From NCBI GenBank assembly GCA_963854735.1, contig OY978103.1:992001-1056000 (forward strand): DNA of 64,000 bases, written 5' to 3'. The notes under the pieces are model-generated. The model did no database searches. It worked only from the letters and a program-made list of their open reading frames with translations, and had not been told where the DNA came from. Positions 32,297-44,487 of the stretch are shown here, piece after piece (within the stretch, counting starts at the first letter, position 1; every line of letters begins with the position of its first letter). The stretch is from Marvania coccoides (lineage: Eukaryota > Chlorophyta > Trebouxiophyceae > Chlorellales > Chlorellaceae). Both the position numbers and the translations under genes were made by a program.

Positions 32297-33833
32297 TTAT
32301 TTCTCTGCAAAGCCCAGTCGCTGCAGCCCCTCCAGGATGCCGTGCGCCCGCGTTGCCTGCGTCACCATCGGCGCCCTGGCAGGGGCGCTCAGCTGCTGCT
32401 CTCGCACCCAATCCATCAGGTCTGGCTGCGCATTGCCCACCACGATCGCGTGATTTTGGCCCTGCAACGCAATACACGCAAAATTTAAGGCGTTAACTAT
32501 CTCCTTTTTTTTCCCTCGTAACTACGATGAAAAAGATGAAAAAGACATGTACTGAAGAAATTCAACTTGCCTGCAGCATGTCGAGGTCATTGCCGCTATC
32601 CCCAGCCGCCACCGTCTCTTCATGCGCAAACCCCAACTCTTCCCGTACGTACTCCAACGCTGCTAATTTTCCTGCTTTCTTCGGTACTAAATCAACGTAC
32701 CGCCAATCTCCCTTCCCGCTGACGATCGCCCGGTAGCTCACCCTCGCTGTTTTCAGCTCCCCCTCGATTCTGGCCAACACGGTTGGGAGCACCCCCACTG
32801 CCACCCCGCAAGTTACTTTAAACTCGTTCATTTCTGAGGGCGGGCGAAAGTGCATAACGTCTTTGCCCACGGCGACCAGCGCTGCGTACGCGGCCTCACG
32901 CACTGCTGGGAGGTCCCAGCCGCTGCCTAGTAGGGCGGCGTAGGCATCGTTTTCTACCCAGGCGTTGCCCTTTCTGCAAAAATAAATTAATCAACGGAGG
33001 AATGGGGAAAAAATATTTGAGTTAGGAGGGTAGGAACTAGCGATTGAATATTGCTGCAGCTGTGAAATGCCAAAACTAATGTGTGCGTGAGGGTCGCTAA
33101 CTCGGACTTAAGCAACTTGAGCATAAATTGTAAAATTATTGCTCAGATGAGACTACTGCATTTTCACATTGAAAATCACATAAATTAAATAAATATGCAC
33201 TCACTTGGTGTACAGCTTGGTGCCCACGGAGGAGATCAAGTAGTCCGGCTCCGCTAGGCAGTGCGCTCTCTCCTGCAGCAGCTCTTCAAACAGGTCCAGC
33301 GCTCTCCCGGTGTTGAAAACCAATCTTCCGCCAGCGCAGACACCCACTGTCCTCCACCACGCAGTGAACGCAGCGGTCGCTTCGTCGTCCCCAATCATAG
33401 TGTCGTCCAGGTCCGACACGAGCAGCACGCGAGGCAAGGTGACCGGGTGCAGAGCGCCGTGGGAAAGGCGATACTTTCCATCTGATGCCGACGCCGAAAT
33501 TTTGTAGTTTTGGTCGCCTGGAGCCTTGTCCCAGGCGCCGTTGCCGTCGGCGATGACAAATTCGAGCTCCACGGGGTCAGAATGGGGGGGGGAGAGCGCG
33601 AGATGGGTCCATTGTGGGCCGTGGGAAACAACGCTGCGGGTGAGGGGCTGCACCTCCCAGGCGCCATTTGGAAACCAGGAGTAGTGGATAGTGGGGTTAT
33701 CCCATGATGTCTGGTACGATAGATGGATCTTTTGGGAGTTTATGGCGCTGCAAATAATATTTGAAGAGTGTGATCGAACCCTTGCGAGCCGCCCAGCGCT
33801 TACGCGCCGCAAACTCGTGCAATTCAACTCCAT
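32297..33833 (-). CDS. Sucrose-phosphatase-like HAD enzyme with N-terminal starch-binding-like domain
   Basis: Exons 33205-33833, 32571-32973 and 32297-32461 give 398 residues ending in TAA. The start MELNCTSLRRVSAGRLARVR looks like an organelle transit peptide. Residues about 35-125 resemble a CBM25/53-type carbohydrate-binding module: IHLSYQTSWDNPTIHYSW, then VELEFVIADGNGAWDKAPGD. The rest is a sucrose-6-phosphate-phosphatase-type HAD domain with DLDDTMIGDD (nucleophile Asp), YLISSVGTKLY and GDSGNDLDML (motif IV). SPP enzymes hydrolyse sucrose 6-phosphate; with a starch-binding part and a transit peptide this one may act near plastid starch on another sugar phosphate (inference). The last intron is GC-AG. 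The C-terminal SPP extra domain of land plants is absent. Confidence 0.8.
32462..32570 (-). other. GC-AG intron in the sucrose-phosphatase-like gene
   Basis: The donor reads CAG|GCAAGT and the acceptor TTGCAG. Joining keeps phase 0 and links GNDLDMLQ to GQNHAIVVGNA, as expected for the HAD fold. No usable GT donor in the right phase is near. Confidence 0.75.
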
Positions 33834-33984
33834 TATTACAAAGTAGAATTGAAAAAGCAGACAATTGGCTGTTTTTATGGGTAGAGACCTCAGCAGGCAT
33901 GCCTTGCCGCGGTGACCTTCAAATAATGCCAGTTATATATAACTATACAGGCCTCTGGAAAACAAAATGATGGGGGGAAGCGCT

Positions 33985-34360
33985 ACAGTGCATATAATTA
34001 TTCACAAGGGACGTCTGCAAGATGCGAATGCGCAGCTCTTCCTCAATGCCTGGCATGCAGCGGTGGAAGTACAGAATGATGCGCAGCAGCCGCTGTTGCA
34101 CGCTCGTTTGTAGCCGCAAAAACAGCTGCGGCAGGTCCTTGGGGTGTCGGCGCTGCACCGCCTCCAGGACGCGCTCCAGGGTGGGCGCAGTTGGTCAGAA
34201 TTGTGAGCCCACTTTTGGAAAGCGGCGGCTGCCAAAATTTGGCGACGAGCTCCTCTCCTGCGTTGCAGCTGCACAATGGCAAGGTTCCCTGCCTCTGTGC
34301 CCATTGCGTAGTGCAGCACTGTAAATCCTACGGTTGTTTTCAATTCAATTTGAGCTGGCT
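33985..34360 (-). pseudogene. Ankyrin-like gene relic with frame breaks
   Basis: Three frames on the minus strand follow each other as protein-like pieces: VGFTVLHYAMGTEAGNLAIV (ankyrin-type TxLHxA..GN..IV), then LVAKFWQPPLSKSGLTILTN, then LERVLEAVQRRHPKDLPQLF and LRLQTSVQQRLLRIILYFHR up to a stop near 33985. No splice sites could join them, so frameshifts are the simplest reading. Upstream, stops interrupt the frame. Alternatively it is a badly conserved exon set. It lies between the phosphatase gene and the GrpE gene. Confidence 0.4.
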
Positions 34361-34567
34361 ACATTACAAGGTTGCATTTTCCCCTGGATGCACGACACGT
34401 GCTGCCAGTGCTGGGTGTCCTTGCAGACTCCCTCTGTGATTTTATGGCATTGGAACAGAGCCTTCACAACTCTTCGCAAATATTATAATGCTGCAACAAA
34501 CTATGCTCGCGCCTTCATTCTCTGCCAACACACCAGCGCCACAATTTTATTTCCTTACAAAGTCACT

Positions 34568-35843
34568 TTACTCAGAGTGCTCCACTTTCGAGACCACGCC
34601 CACCTCCGCTGCCCTTACCGCCCTGTCGTGCAGCAGGTACCCTTTCTTCACCACCACAGCTACCGTGCCTGGCTCTTTTGTGGCATCGGGCACTTGGAAG
34701 AGAGCGCTGTGAAGGTTGGGGTCAAAAGCCTCGCCTAGAGGGTCATACTGCATCAAAAAAAAAGAGGGGGAAACCAACCATTTAGCAATGTCTCAACGAA
34801 ACTTGCAAATAAAACCCCCAAAACTACATAAAATATAAAAGTGTGTAGTGTGTTTTGGGGGTCGGTCTTAAAATAATAATTTGCTTTTCTTACCCGCTGC
34901 ACTCCTTCTTTTCCCAGCACCTTCATCAGCATGCCGTCCGTCATGACCACGCCTTCCCGCAGGCCGCGCAGCAGGCTCAGCGCGCGGTCTTTGTCTACCT
35001 CATTAGTGCCGTCAACGTCAGCCATTGAAACGCTGCCTGCTGCACGCTCCAGGTTGTCTGCCACGTCCACCAGGTCCTTCACCAGCGACTGGACCGCAAA
35101 CTGCCGCGCCTCTGAGGTCTGGCGCGCTGTGCGCTCCCGCAGATTCTCCATATCGGCCAAGGTGCGAACCAGCTTTTCCTTCATGTCGACAGCCTGCAAA
35201 AACAGGGGGGGGGAACACGCAAGGCGTCGTTGAAATGGAGGTTGCTAGTGGCGATAGTCGAGATAGTTTATGATTATGTATACTGGTAATTTGTTTGTTT
35301 CTTAATTTCTCCCTTAATTTTTTATTGATGAACAACTGTGAGTTCATCCCCGCACACCTTTTTGTGTTCCTCCTCTAGTGCTGCTTGAGTCTCCAGAAGC
35401 GCTGCCTTGAGCTCCTCTGCGCTGGGCTCCTGCGCCGCCTCGCCACTCGCTGCTGCTCCCTCGGCCGCCTCCTGCTCTCCTGCTGCTGTGGAGGCTGCGG
35501 GGTCACCGTCTGCAGCCGGTTTTCCGTCCTGCTGCTGCGCGCTGGATGACGAGAATCCACCAGGCTTGAAGGAAGACCATATTGATCTTGCTGCTATTGC
35601 GGGCCGGGCGTGGACTGGCGCCTGAGAGTGAAAAATAGTATAATGACATGAGAGTGAAGATTGATAATCACCCACACAAAAAATCGGAATCGGACTGCCC
35701 CAAGCACAGTGCGCAAACATTGATGAACTCACACCATACCGCAAAGTTGTGAAGGCGCTCCTGCTGCCCAAGGAGGCCAGCAGTGGAAGATCAGCTGATT
35801 TTAAGATGGACGGCAGGAGCGTCAGCCCTCGTCGCGCAGCCAT
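34568..35843 (-). CDS. GRPE: GrpE nucleotide-exchange factor, organellar (probably mitochondrial)
   Basis: Exons 35733-35843, 35358-35621, 34894-35193 and 34568-34747 give 284 residues ending in TGA. The N-terminus MAARRGLTLLPSILKSADLP is a typical presequence. An Ala/Glu/Gln-rich linker follows, then the GrpE core: LVRTLADMENLRERTARQTS, QSLVKDLVDVADNLERA and the beta domain FDPNLHSALFQVPD with GTVAVVVKKGYLLHDRAVRA and AEVGVV. It releases ADP from organellar Hsp70 (mtHsp70 or plastid DnaK). It acts with J proteins, two of which are encoded elsewhere in this window. Mitochondrial versus plastid location is not certain. Confidence 0.88.
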
Positions 35844-36856
35844 CCCGTGCTATAGGTGTGAAGGGTGCGTGCGAAGATTGAATTGCAATTTCAGTTTGGG
35901 TCTCGAGAAAGAGGGGAAGAGCACTATGAGCTTCTTCCAGCGAACATATCAAATTTGACGAGGTAAATACTATATAATTGTAATTTTATGCACGGTGCGA
36001 AATTAATTTATATATAGCAGCTGCGTGGCGCGCAGACGGAGGTGCATCTGCCAACATGTATATTCAAAAAAATGATAATCTTTGGATGGAAGACAGCCAT
36101 CTATTTGTGCAATTGGTAACGTTCTGATAACAAGCTCACTCGTGTTGAAGATGCCCATCATTTCAGCAGGCGGTCAAATGCGAGCATGGCGGCCTAACTC
36201 AAAACTCCAACAAATTTGTTGTAAGCCAACCCCGTCGTTTCTTTTTCTGCAAAGCTCGACGCAGCAGGCCCTGTGACTGTGAATTCTCAGGACTGCCCCG
36301 CCGCTGCACGACCTCCCTGTGGTTGGGGGCTCAGCGGTGGCAGAGACGGCTCTTGTTCGTCAGAAGGCAAGAAGCAGAGCGGACGAGCATACAGCATTTG
36401 GCAGAAATTTGCAGGGTTGTGTGAGGAGATGCGTTCACTATTCAGCAGATGCCAACATCCTTGGCGACGGGCGGAGGCATTTCCTTGGTGACGGGGAAAG
36501 ATTTTTCTTTTAATTCATGGCCAGCCACCATTCCTGGCAGGCCTGGAAATGCGAAATTGTTTGCAGAGAAATGGAAAGGAGGACATGCCTTTCGGCGACG
36601 GTGAAAGGATCGCGAGCCTGGAGACTCGAGCTCGCAGGAGCCCACTCGCGACCGAAACGCTTTCTACCCCCCGCGAGCATTTTAGACAAGAGCCCCTGTT
36701 AAAATGCAATTAAATTTGTAATAAATCAATTTTGAACGCCGGAGTTTGTAGTTGCAACAGAGGGAGAGGGTGTCACAACATGATCAAAAAGATATTTAAT
36801 TGATGGAGAAAACTGGTGCAGTGATCACGACCGCTTATTAAAAAAAATCCGAGGAA
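35844..36856. other. Intergenic, about 1 kb, no gene seen
   Basis: Shared 5' flank of the divergent GrpE and SF3B3 genes. Short open frames of 60-70 codons show no splice signals, domains or protein-like composition. Confidence 0.6.
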
Positions 36857-39800
36857 ATGTATCTCTACAACCTCACACTGCAGCGAGCATCGGCGATCAA
36901 TGTGAGCATGGCGGCTTTTTTTAATAAATTAAACAAAATGTTTATTCTTTTTTACGCTGTGCTGCTCTTCGGCAATCCACTCAACGACCGTGTACCTGGT
37001 ACCTCACTCGCCGTTCATTCCCTTCGCCCCGCAGGCCGCCATCTACGGCAACTTCTCCGCGCCCAAGGTGCAGGAGATTGTCGTCTCCCGCGGCAAGGTG
37101 CTGGAGCTGCTGCGCCCGGACGACCAGGGCCGGGTGCTGGTGTTGCACTCCACCGAGGTCTTCGGCGTCATCCGCTCCCTGCAGGCCTTCCGCTTCCCGG
37201 GCGGGCAGCAGGATTACGTGATAGCAGGTTCTGACTCCGGGCGCCTCATCATTCTCCAGTACTCCAAGGACAAAGCAGCGTTTATCAAGGTGCACCAAGA
37301 GACCTTCGGCAAGTCAGGGTGTCGCCGCATTGTTCCGGGACAGTTTCTGGCCGTGGACCCCAAGGGCAGGGCGTGCATGGTGGCTGCGCTTGAGAGGCAA
37401 AAATTTGTCTACGTTCTCAACCGCGACAACGAGGCCCGGCTCACGATTTCCTCCCCCCTGGAGGCCCACAAGAGTCACCACATCGTGTACGACGTGGTAG
37501 GCCTCGATATGGGGTTCGACAACCCTCAGTTCGCTGCCATTGAGCTGGATTATGCCGACGCCGACGCCGACCCCTCCGGGGAGGCTGCAGCGGAAGCTGA
37601 GAAGCAGCTGGTGGTGTACGAGTTGGACCTGGGGCTGAACACGGTGACACGCAAGCACGCGGTGCCTGTGGACGCGGGGGCCAGCATGCTGATAGCGGTG
37701 CCGGGGGTGGCGGACGGCGGGCCGGGGGGTGTGGTTGTGTGCGCTGAAAACTTCCTGCTGTACCGCAACCCCGCGGTGGACCCCGAGGAGGAGCTGCGGG
37801 TGGTGATTCCGCGGCGGTCAGACCTGCCAGGCGACCGTTCGGTGTTGATCACGGCGTCGGCGGTGCTGAAGCAGAAGAACCGCTTCTTCATGTTTGTGCA
37901 ATCCGAGTACGGCGACGTGTACAAGGTGACGCTGGAGTACGAAGGGGAGACCGTCAGCGAGCTGAAGATGAAGTACTTTGACACGGTGAGGAGGGAGGAA
38001 TTGATGGGGGGAAATGTTGCCGATATTCTTTGAATTTTTTTTTTTAAAGAAATGGGGGTGGGGGTGGATTTTTATTTTATTATTATCTTTGTTTCTTTTT
38101 GGAGAGACGGATAACCTTATTGCAAGGCATTTGCTAGCTACTTATAAACGATTACATCAGGCTGTGATGTTGTATTTCGTCTTCAAATTCAACTAATTTT
38201 GTCTTACTTTCTTCTTCGTAGATTCCGACGGCGAGCGCGCTGTGTGTGCTGCGCCGAGGTTTCCTCTTCGCAGCCGCTGAGCACGGCGACCATGCGCTGT
38301 ACCAGTTCGTGGGGCTGGGCGACGACGACGCTGTGGAGGCCAGCAGCGCCACCCTTCAGGCCGTCGGCGGCGACGGCGGCGCGGAAGAAGAAGAAGAAGA
38401 CGAAGAGGCTGGTTTCGTGCCTGTGTTTTTCGACCCCCGCTCCCCCACGGTCAACTTGGAAATGATCGACCGGGTGGACAGCTTGGCCCCCATTTTGGAC
38501 ATGAAGGTAGCTAATCTGCTGGGCGAGGAAGTGCCGCAGATCTTTGCCGCCTGCGGGCGAGGTCCCCGCTCCACGCTGCGGCTGCTGCGCCCGGGGCTGG
38601 CAGTGACGGAGATGGCGGCGTCGGCGCTGCCGGGCATGCCCACGGGGGTTTGGACGTTGAAAAAAGCGCCAGGTGAGAGGGAAAAAATAGAAATTTTGTT
38701 GTTTTTCGATAAAATTTTGTTTGCTTATTATTACGTTTTGTATTTTTATAAAAGATAGAAGGAGATGGATTGTATTAGTTTCCACCTTCATAGAGTGAAT
38801 ACTGCCCATTTTTCTCTCTGAGAGCCTTCAGCAGCTCCACTCTTCTCTCTCCTCGTTTTTTCTTCGGGTGTATTCCCTTCTTCTTTTCAAGTTTTTCTTC
38901 CTTTCTTTTTCATCCCTCTTCAATTTGAGCAGGCGACGAGTTTGACTCTTACATCGTGGTGTCCTTTGCCAACGCCACCCTGGTGCTGCGCGTGGGAGAG
39001 ACGGTGGAGCAAGCTGACGACACCGGGCTCACATCCACAGCGCCAACGCTCAAGGTGCAGGCGCTGGCAGACGGGTCCATCCTGCAGGTGCGAAACCCGC
39101 AATCTTCAATTCTTTGCTCTGCTTTGTGGTCAAAATTGGAAAATGAGGGATTTTTCGTCAAACGATATTTTATGGGTTAATGAAACTGATTTTTTTCGCA
39201 ACATAAATCAAATGCCAATGCAGGTGACGCCGGCAGGGATGCGCCACGTGCGCGCCGACGGCCGCGTCAATGAGTGGCGCGCCCCAGGGCGGCGCCTGGT
39301 GGCCCGTGCCGCCAGCAACGAGCGCCAAGTTGTGGTTGCCCTCACTGGCGGAGAACTCATCTATTTTGAGCTGGGGGCACAAGGCATGCTGGTGGAGACC
39401 GAGAAGAGAGAGCTGGGTGGCGATGTGGCGGCGCTGGACATCGGCGCCGTGCCAGAGGGCCGCCTGCGGTCGAAATTTCTGGCAGTGGGGTCTTTCGACT
39501 CTGCTGCTCGCATTCTGAGCTTGGACCCTGGGGAGGGGCTGCGCAACCTGGGCACTCAGATCCTGCAAGGCACCCCCGCCAGCGTGCTGCTGCTGGAAAG
39601 CCCTGCAGTGGGCGGGGGCGGCGCCGCCGAGGGCGCCGGCTCCGGCGCTCTGTTCCTGCAGGTGGGGTGCACCAACGGGCTGCTGGTGCGTACCGAGGTG
39701 GACGCGGTGACGGGGCAGCTCACAGACCCGCGCATGCGGCTGCTGGGCGCGCGAGAAGCGCGGCTGACGCGCGTGAAAGTGCGCGGCGAGCCCGCCATGC

Positions 39801-41478
39801 TGGCGCTGTCGGCCCGGCCCTGGCTGGGCTACTCCGACCAGGGGCGGTTCAACCAGGTGCCGGTTTCCTGTGACCAGCTCGACTACGCGGCACGTAAGTA
39901 CCAAAACTGTCCATTGTTGCCCTTTCAAAAATTGAAGTGTTTTGTTGTGTTTTCTTCTTCTACCCATTTTCACTGCATTTTATATCAAATTCAGCCGTTT
40001 TTTCTCCCTTTTTTATTAACACATACCCTTTCCTTCCTCCCAATGTTGCTGCAGCGTTTGCGTCTGAGCAGTGCCCCGAGGGTTTTGTCGCGGTCTCAAA
40101 GTCTGCCCTCCGCATCCTCACCATCGACCGCCTGGGCGACTTTTTCAACGCCCAGCAGCTGCGCCTGCGCTACACCCCGCGCAAGCTGTTGGTCCACCCC
40201 GACTACTCCGTCCTGATCGTGGCAGAATCGGACGCGCAAGCGGTGCCGCTGGCGGAGCGCTTTGCAGCGCAGCAGGGCGGCGCGGGAGCCATGGAAACCG
40301 ACGCAGGGGAGCCGGGAGAAACCGCGGCGTTGGTGGGCCCGGAAGCTGACGAAGCAACGGCGGCGAAAGAGGAGCAGCTGGGTCCCCCTCGCGGCGCTCC
40401 TGGGCAGTGGGCTTCGTGCTTGCGGGTGGTGGATCCTTCAACGATGGCCACCACGCACTGCATCGAGCTCGACGCGGGAGAAGCGGCCCTGAGCTTGGCG
40501 CTGGTGCCGTTTGAAGGAGCGGCCGAAGGCGGGGCACTTTTGTGCGTGGGGACCGCCAAGGGACTGAAGTTTAACCCGCGGGAGTGCGAGGGCGGCGCGC
40601 TGCGGGTATACCGTCTCACTCCCGACGGCAAAACGCTGGAGCTGGTGCATTCCACGGAGGTGGAAGGCATTCCCAGAGCGCTGGCGGCGTACCGGGGGCG
40701 GCTGCTGGTGGGCATGGGCCCCTCGCTGCGGCTGTACGAGCTGGGAAAGAAGAAGCTGCTGCGGAAGTGCGAGTACAGGGGGCTGCCCTGCGAGGCTGCC
40801 ACCCTGCACTGCCTGGGGTCGCGCATCTACGTGGGGGACTCGCAGGAGAGCCTGCACTACGTCAAATACAAGAAAGCGGAGAACAAGTTCTACGTGTTCG
40901 CGGACGACACCATCCCGCGCCACGTCACCGCGGCGGCGCCGTTGGATTACGACACCGTGGCAGGGGGAGACCGCTTCGGCAACGTCTTTGTGCTCCGGCT
41001 GCCCCCCGACGTGTCTGCCGCGGTTGAAGAGGACCCCACTGCCGGGAAATACGCCGCGGAGAGCGGCCGCCTGGGCGGCGCGCCCAACCGGCTGCAAGCC
41101 GTCGCGAATTTTCACGTGGGTGAGGTCATCACGTCGCTGCAGCGGGCGACGATGCAGGCGGGCGGGCGGGAGGTGCTACTGTACAGCACCATCGGCGGCG
41201 CGATCGGTGCGCTGTGCCCCCTCACCTCCCGCGAGGACGTGGATTTCTTCCAGCACCTGGAGATGCACATGCGGCAGGAGGCGCCGCCGCTGCTGGGGCG
41301 GGACCACCTGGCGTACCGCTCGGCGTACGTGCCGGTTAAGGACGTGGTGGACGGGGATCTGTGCGCGCAGTACGGGAGGCTGCCGGCCGAGAAGGCGCGG
41401 GAGGTGGCTCTGGGGCTGGATCGCGCGCCTGGGGAGGTGTTAAAAAAGATCGAGGAGATGGCCAACCAGATTGTGTGA
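36857..41478 (+). CDS. SF3B3: Splicing factor SF3B subunit 3 (SAP130)
   Basis: Exons 36857-36901, 37035-37985, 38222-38672, 38933-39087, 39224-39893 and 40055-41478 give 1231 residues ending in TGA (human 1217). The start [14 protein letters not shown] matches SF3B3, as do [73 protein letters not shown] and [14 protein letters not shown]. The protein is a three-propeller scaffold of the SF3b complex in U2 snRNP, helping branch-point recognition. Its relatives DDB1 and CPSF160 are excluded by the N-terminus and length. An acidic poly-Glu insert lies in exon 3. The gene starts 1 kb from the divergent GrpE gene. Confidence 0.93.
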
Positions 41479-41552
41479 TTATGACGACGAGCGGCATAGT
41501 TTTGAGGGATTTGGGTTTTTATGTAGTTGAGAGACGTACATGAAAGCAAGCG

Positions 41553-41557
41553 TGTAA
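41553..41557 (+). promoter_or_regulatory. Putative TGTAA polyadenylation signal of SF3B3
   Basis: TGTAA 75 bases after the stop codon, within the usual green-algal distance. Confidence 0.45.
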
Positions 41558-42465
41558 CAGTAAATAGCTACCAGCATATTATTATGAAATTTAATCATCT
41601 AATTCGTCGGGTTTTTTGCAATAGCCTCTCTCCTCTTTTTGCTTGAAAAATTCCATGATAATATTCTGTAACAGGTATGCAGCATTCTGGCTGCTGCTCA
41701 TTGACCGTATCGTCATTTTGTTTGATTTTGATCACATAGCAATTTTTAGTTTTATCTGCAGCAAGTGCCTGTCATCCTTCTCGCACGATTCCAAGCGTGA
41801 GCGACCACACGTAAAAAGCTGCTGCTGCGGGCGAAATGGAGCTCATAGAAATATCGGAAACCCATGCAAATGTAAGGGGCATACGAAAAAAACATGCAAC
41901 TATTTGCCACGTCTTGAAAAAATAAGTAATAATGCATAGAAATTTAGGAGGGTGCATTATGATCACAGCTGCTGCTGTGCATGGCGCGTCAGTTAAAAAT
42001 CAGATGATCTCCCTAGATGCGTGTAAACCGTGCAAAAGACATGATAGATATTTATATATACAAAGTTTTTTTTTTTTTGAAAAGTCATTTCAATCACAAC
42101 ATTCGTATTTGTTGTTTGTTTGATTTTGCGACCCTAGGGGGGCGGGCCTACAGCTATTTTTACATCTTTATTAAATGATTTTATTTTATTTTTAGATTGT
42201 TTACTGGGTGAGAATGTGTGACGATGCATAAAAAGAGCGTGCAATACATTTTCGAAAAGGACCACCCGCGTCCCAAAAATCTCATCCTATCTTCACTGCT
42301 GTTGTGTCATTTCTTAAGAGGTATTTTGCATAGAGAAGAATGCGTAGAGATTACGAAGAGAGATTATAAAACAGCACTTGGGCAATTTCGTTCGTATCAG
42401 GAGGTGCGCAACGGTCTTGAGCCTTTTCGCGGGGCCCCTTCAGCTAAAATAGCAATAGCGCTACA
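41558..42465. other. Intergenic, about 0.9 kb, no gene seen
   Basis: AT-rich with a T12 tract at 42068-42079. No coding or RNA-gene signal was recognised; the right end should hold the promoter of the secreted-protein gene. Confidence 0.6.
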
Positions 42466-44286
42466 ATGCATTTCGCATTCCTGCTGGTGCTCCTGGTCAG
42501 TGCGCCCATGGTTGCCTCGGCTCGCCCTTTTTTCAAATTTGGCAACGTTCCGTCGAACCTCGCCGAAATTCTCAAGTAAGCCTGACGAGTACCCCTGGGA
42601 GATCGAGCGGCGGCACGTCGGATCTGGGAATTTTCAAGTCAGGCCCGCCTTCTGTTTGAAGCCAGTTGAAAATGGAAGTAACAATGCTCTAACGTCCTGT
42701 TTGCCACTCTCTGCAGAGATCTCGTCAACCAGGAGCGGTGCATTAAAAACCCTGCAGAGTACGTCGCCGCCTTTAAAGCCCGCGCCCCGAAATGCGTCTC
42801 CGGCGATCTCATTGGCCGTTTATCGAGCGCAAACTCCCTTGCGGAATCCAGTTTTGACGTTTCCTTCAAGCTTACGTTCTTTTGGCTGGGGAGCGACGCG
42901 CTGACAAAGTACCTGAGAATTGGTTTCCCCCAAACTATCGGCGACTTCACAGCTGACGCAAAGTAAGTCGCGAGCAATAAATCACGAGGCCCCTGTTTGT
43001 CGCCGATAAATTCACCATTTTTTTGCAGGCAAAACTACTCAAATTTTAACTTTGCTGGCTTGGAAGAGTTTTCAAACGGTCAGGCACTCCTTGCAGCCAT
43101 CGGCCTGTCCGGGGAATTCGCTGCCATCAACCGAGTGTACACCTTGAACATCTTCAGCCGGAGGGCCATCGAGAAGGTGCTCCGCTCCTCTGCGCACAGT
43201 GCGGTTTTCAGCCCCTACTTTAACGCCAACGTCGGGCCGCTGCAGCCAACATGGCGCAACGTGCGCGACTTCCTCGAATGGGCGTTTACCAGCATCGGGC
43301 TGCTCGTCAGCGATAGGGTGGTTGACGTGCTGAACTCCATGCAATTTGGGGATCTTACTGGATGCCCCACGCAATGTTCGGCAAGAGTAAAATGCCATGC
43401 AGCTTCAAAATAGGTTCAAGCGCTATTATTCTGCATGCTGTCCACGAGAGTGCTGGAACTCTCGTGGCCTATAGAAGTTGTTTTTTAATTGATCAAATGC
43501 ATTTAACTTTGCTAATCCACATTCTTCTTCTGTTGCTTTCTTTTTTGCAGTACAGTCTTGATGACTTTCCCTCTGCAGCAGCAGTCACGCCTATCATCAT
43601 TGCTGACCGCGGCGCCGACTTAAATTGCCCCTCTGACGAGGTGGTTTCCGCAGCCAAAGGCGTCAAAACTACCCTGGTTGCTCCCACTGCGTATGTGGAA
43701 GGAGGCGCGCTTTGCACAGGCAACAATGCTGGCGGAGTCACTCGGACCTGGGCCGATAAATATGTGAGAATCTTTTTATTTTTTTTGTCTTTCCAATTGG
43801 TTGGTATCAATTGATATACTATATCAACATGTTACCACCAACTAGTGGAACCAATAGATTACCAGTTGGTGTACCGAATTCCTTTCTTTTTTATGAATGC
43901 GTTTTTTCTATTTAACTCTCCAGGATGCCATGCGAACAGCGACTGTTGACCCTGTGACTGGGCGTTGCTCTTTCAACGCAACCAGAAATGCCGGTATTTT
44001 CCTGAGGAAGAGGTTGTACAAAAGCAAGGATGACATCGAACGCGCCCAGTGGGTGCGAGCTTTTACCCTCCAGAGTTGCATGGGCACGTTCAACACTTTA
44101 TTCACCGGCAACGCGCTGACGGCGACAGGTTTCTCGGGACTGCTGGCGCCAGAGTCGTCTGAGTATATTGTCTCGCCATTCAACGTCAAGGATGTCCCTG
44201 CAGCTGGTAAAAACGCTCTGGTTTTCTGCGCCAACGGCCTCAACGGCGGTCAACCTAATGGCGCTGGGCTGTGTCCCGCTCCCTAA
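42466..44286 (+). CDS. Secreted protein, 429 residues, family unknown
   Basis: Exons 42466-42575, 42717-42962, 43029-43386, 43551-43763 and 43924-44286 join cleanly and end in TAA. A strong signal peptide is present (MHFAFLLVLLVSAPMVASA) and no further membrane helix is seen, so the protein is secreted or luminal. Cys are spaced along the chain (ERCIKNP, APKCVSGD, GCPTQCSAR, DLNCPSD, GALCTGN, GRCSFNA, QSCMGTF and the end GAGLCPAP), compatible with disulfides. Other visible blocks are EWAFTSIGLLVSD, VTPIIIADRGAD and LRKRLYKSKDDIERAQW. I do not recognise a family or catalytic motif. The donor of exon 3 is GTAAAA. Confidence 0.72.
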
Positions 44287-44487
44287 TGTACTGTTTTCGT
44301 GTCTTTCACTTGAAAACTTATCTCCATTCCGTGAATTGATGAATGTTGTTTCAGCTTTCAACAACCTGTCACCATGAACAGGGAAGAAGGTGACCCTTCA
44401 AGGTTGACCAAAATATTATGGATTAAAAAAAGCGATTTGAGGTTAATTTCTACAGGGAAGAAGCTATTAATGCCACACTAATTTGAA

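Noticed and set aside
33720..33790. Intron-like stretch (GTAAGC...TTTGCAG) near the start of the phosphatase gene
   Set aside because: Removing its 56 bases shifts the frame away from the starch-binding-like domain; reading straight through keeps it.
36082..36513. Short open frames upstream of SF3B3
   Set aside because: No protein-like composition or splice context; probably promoter and 5' flank.
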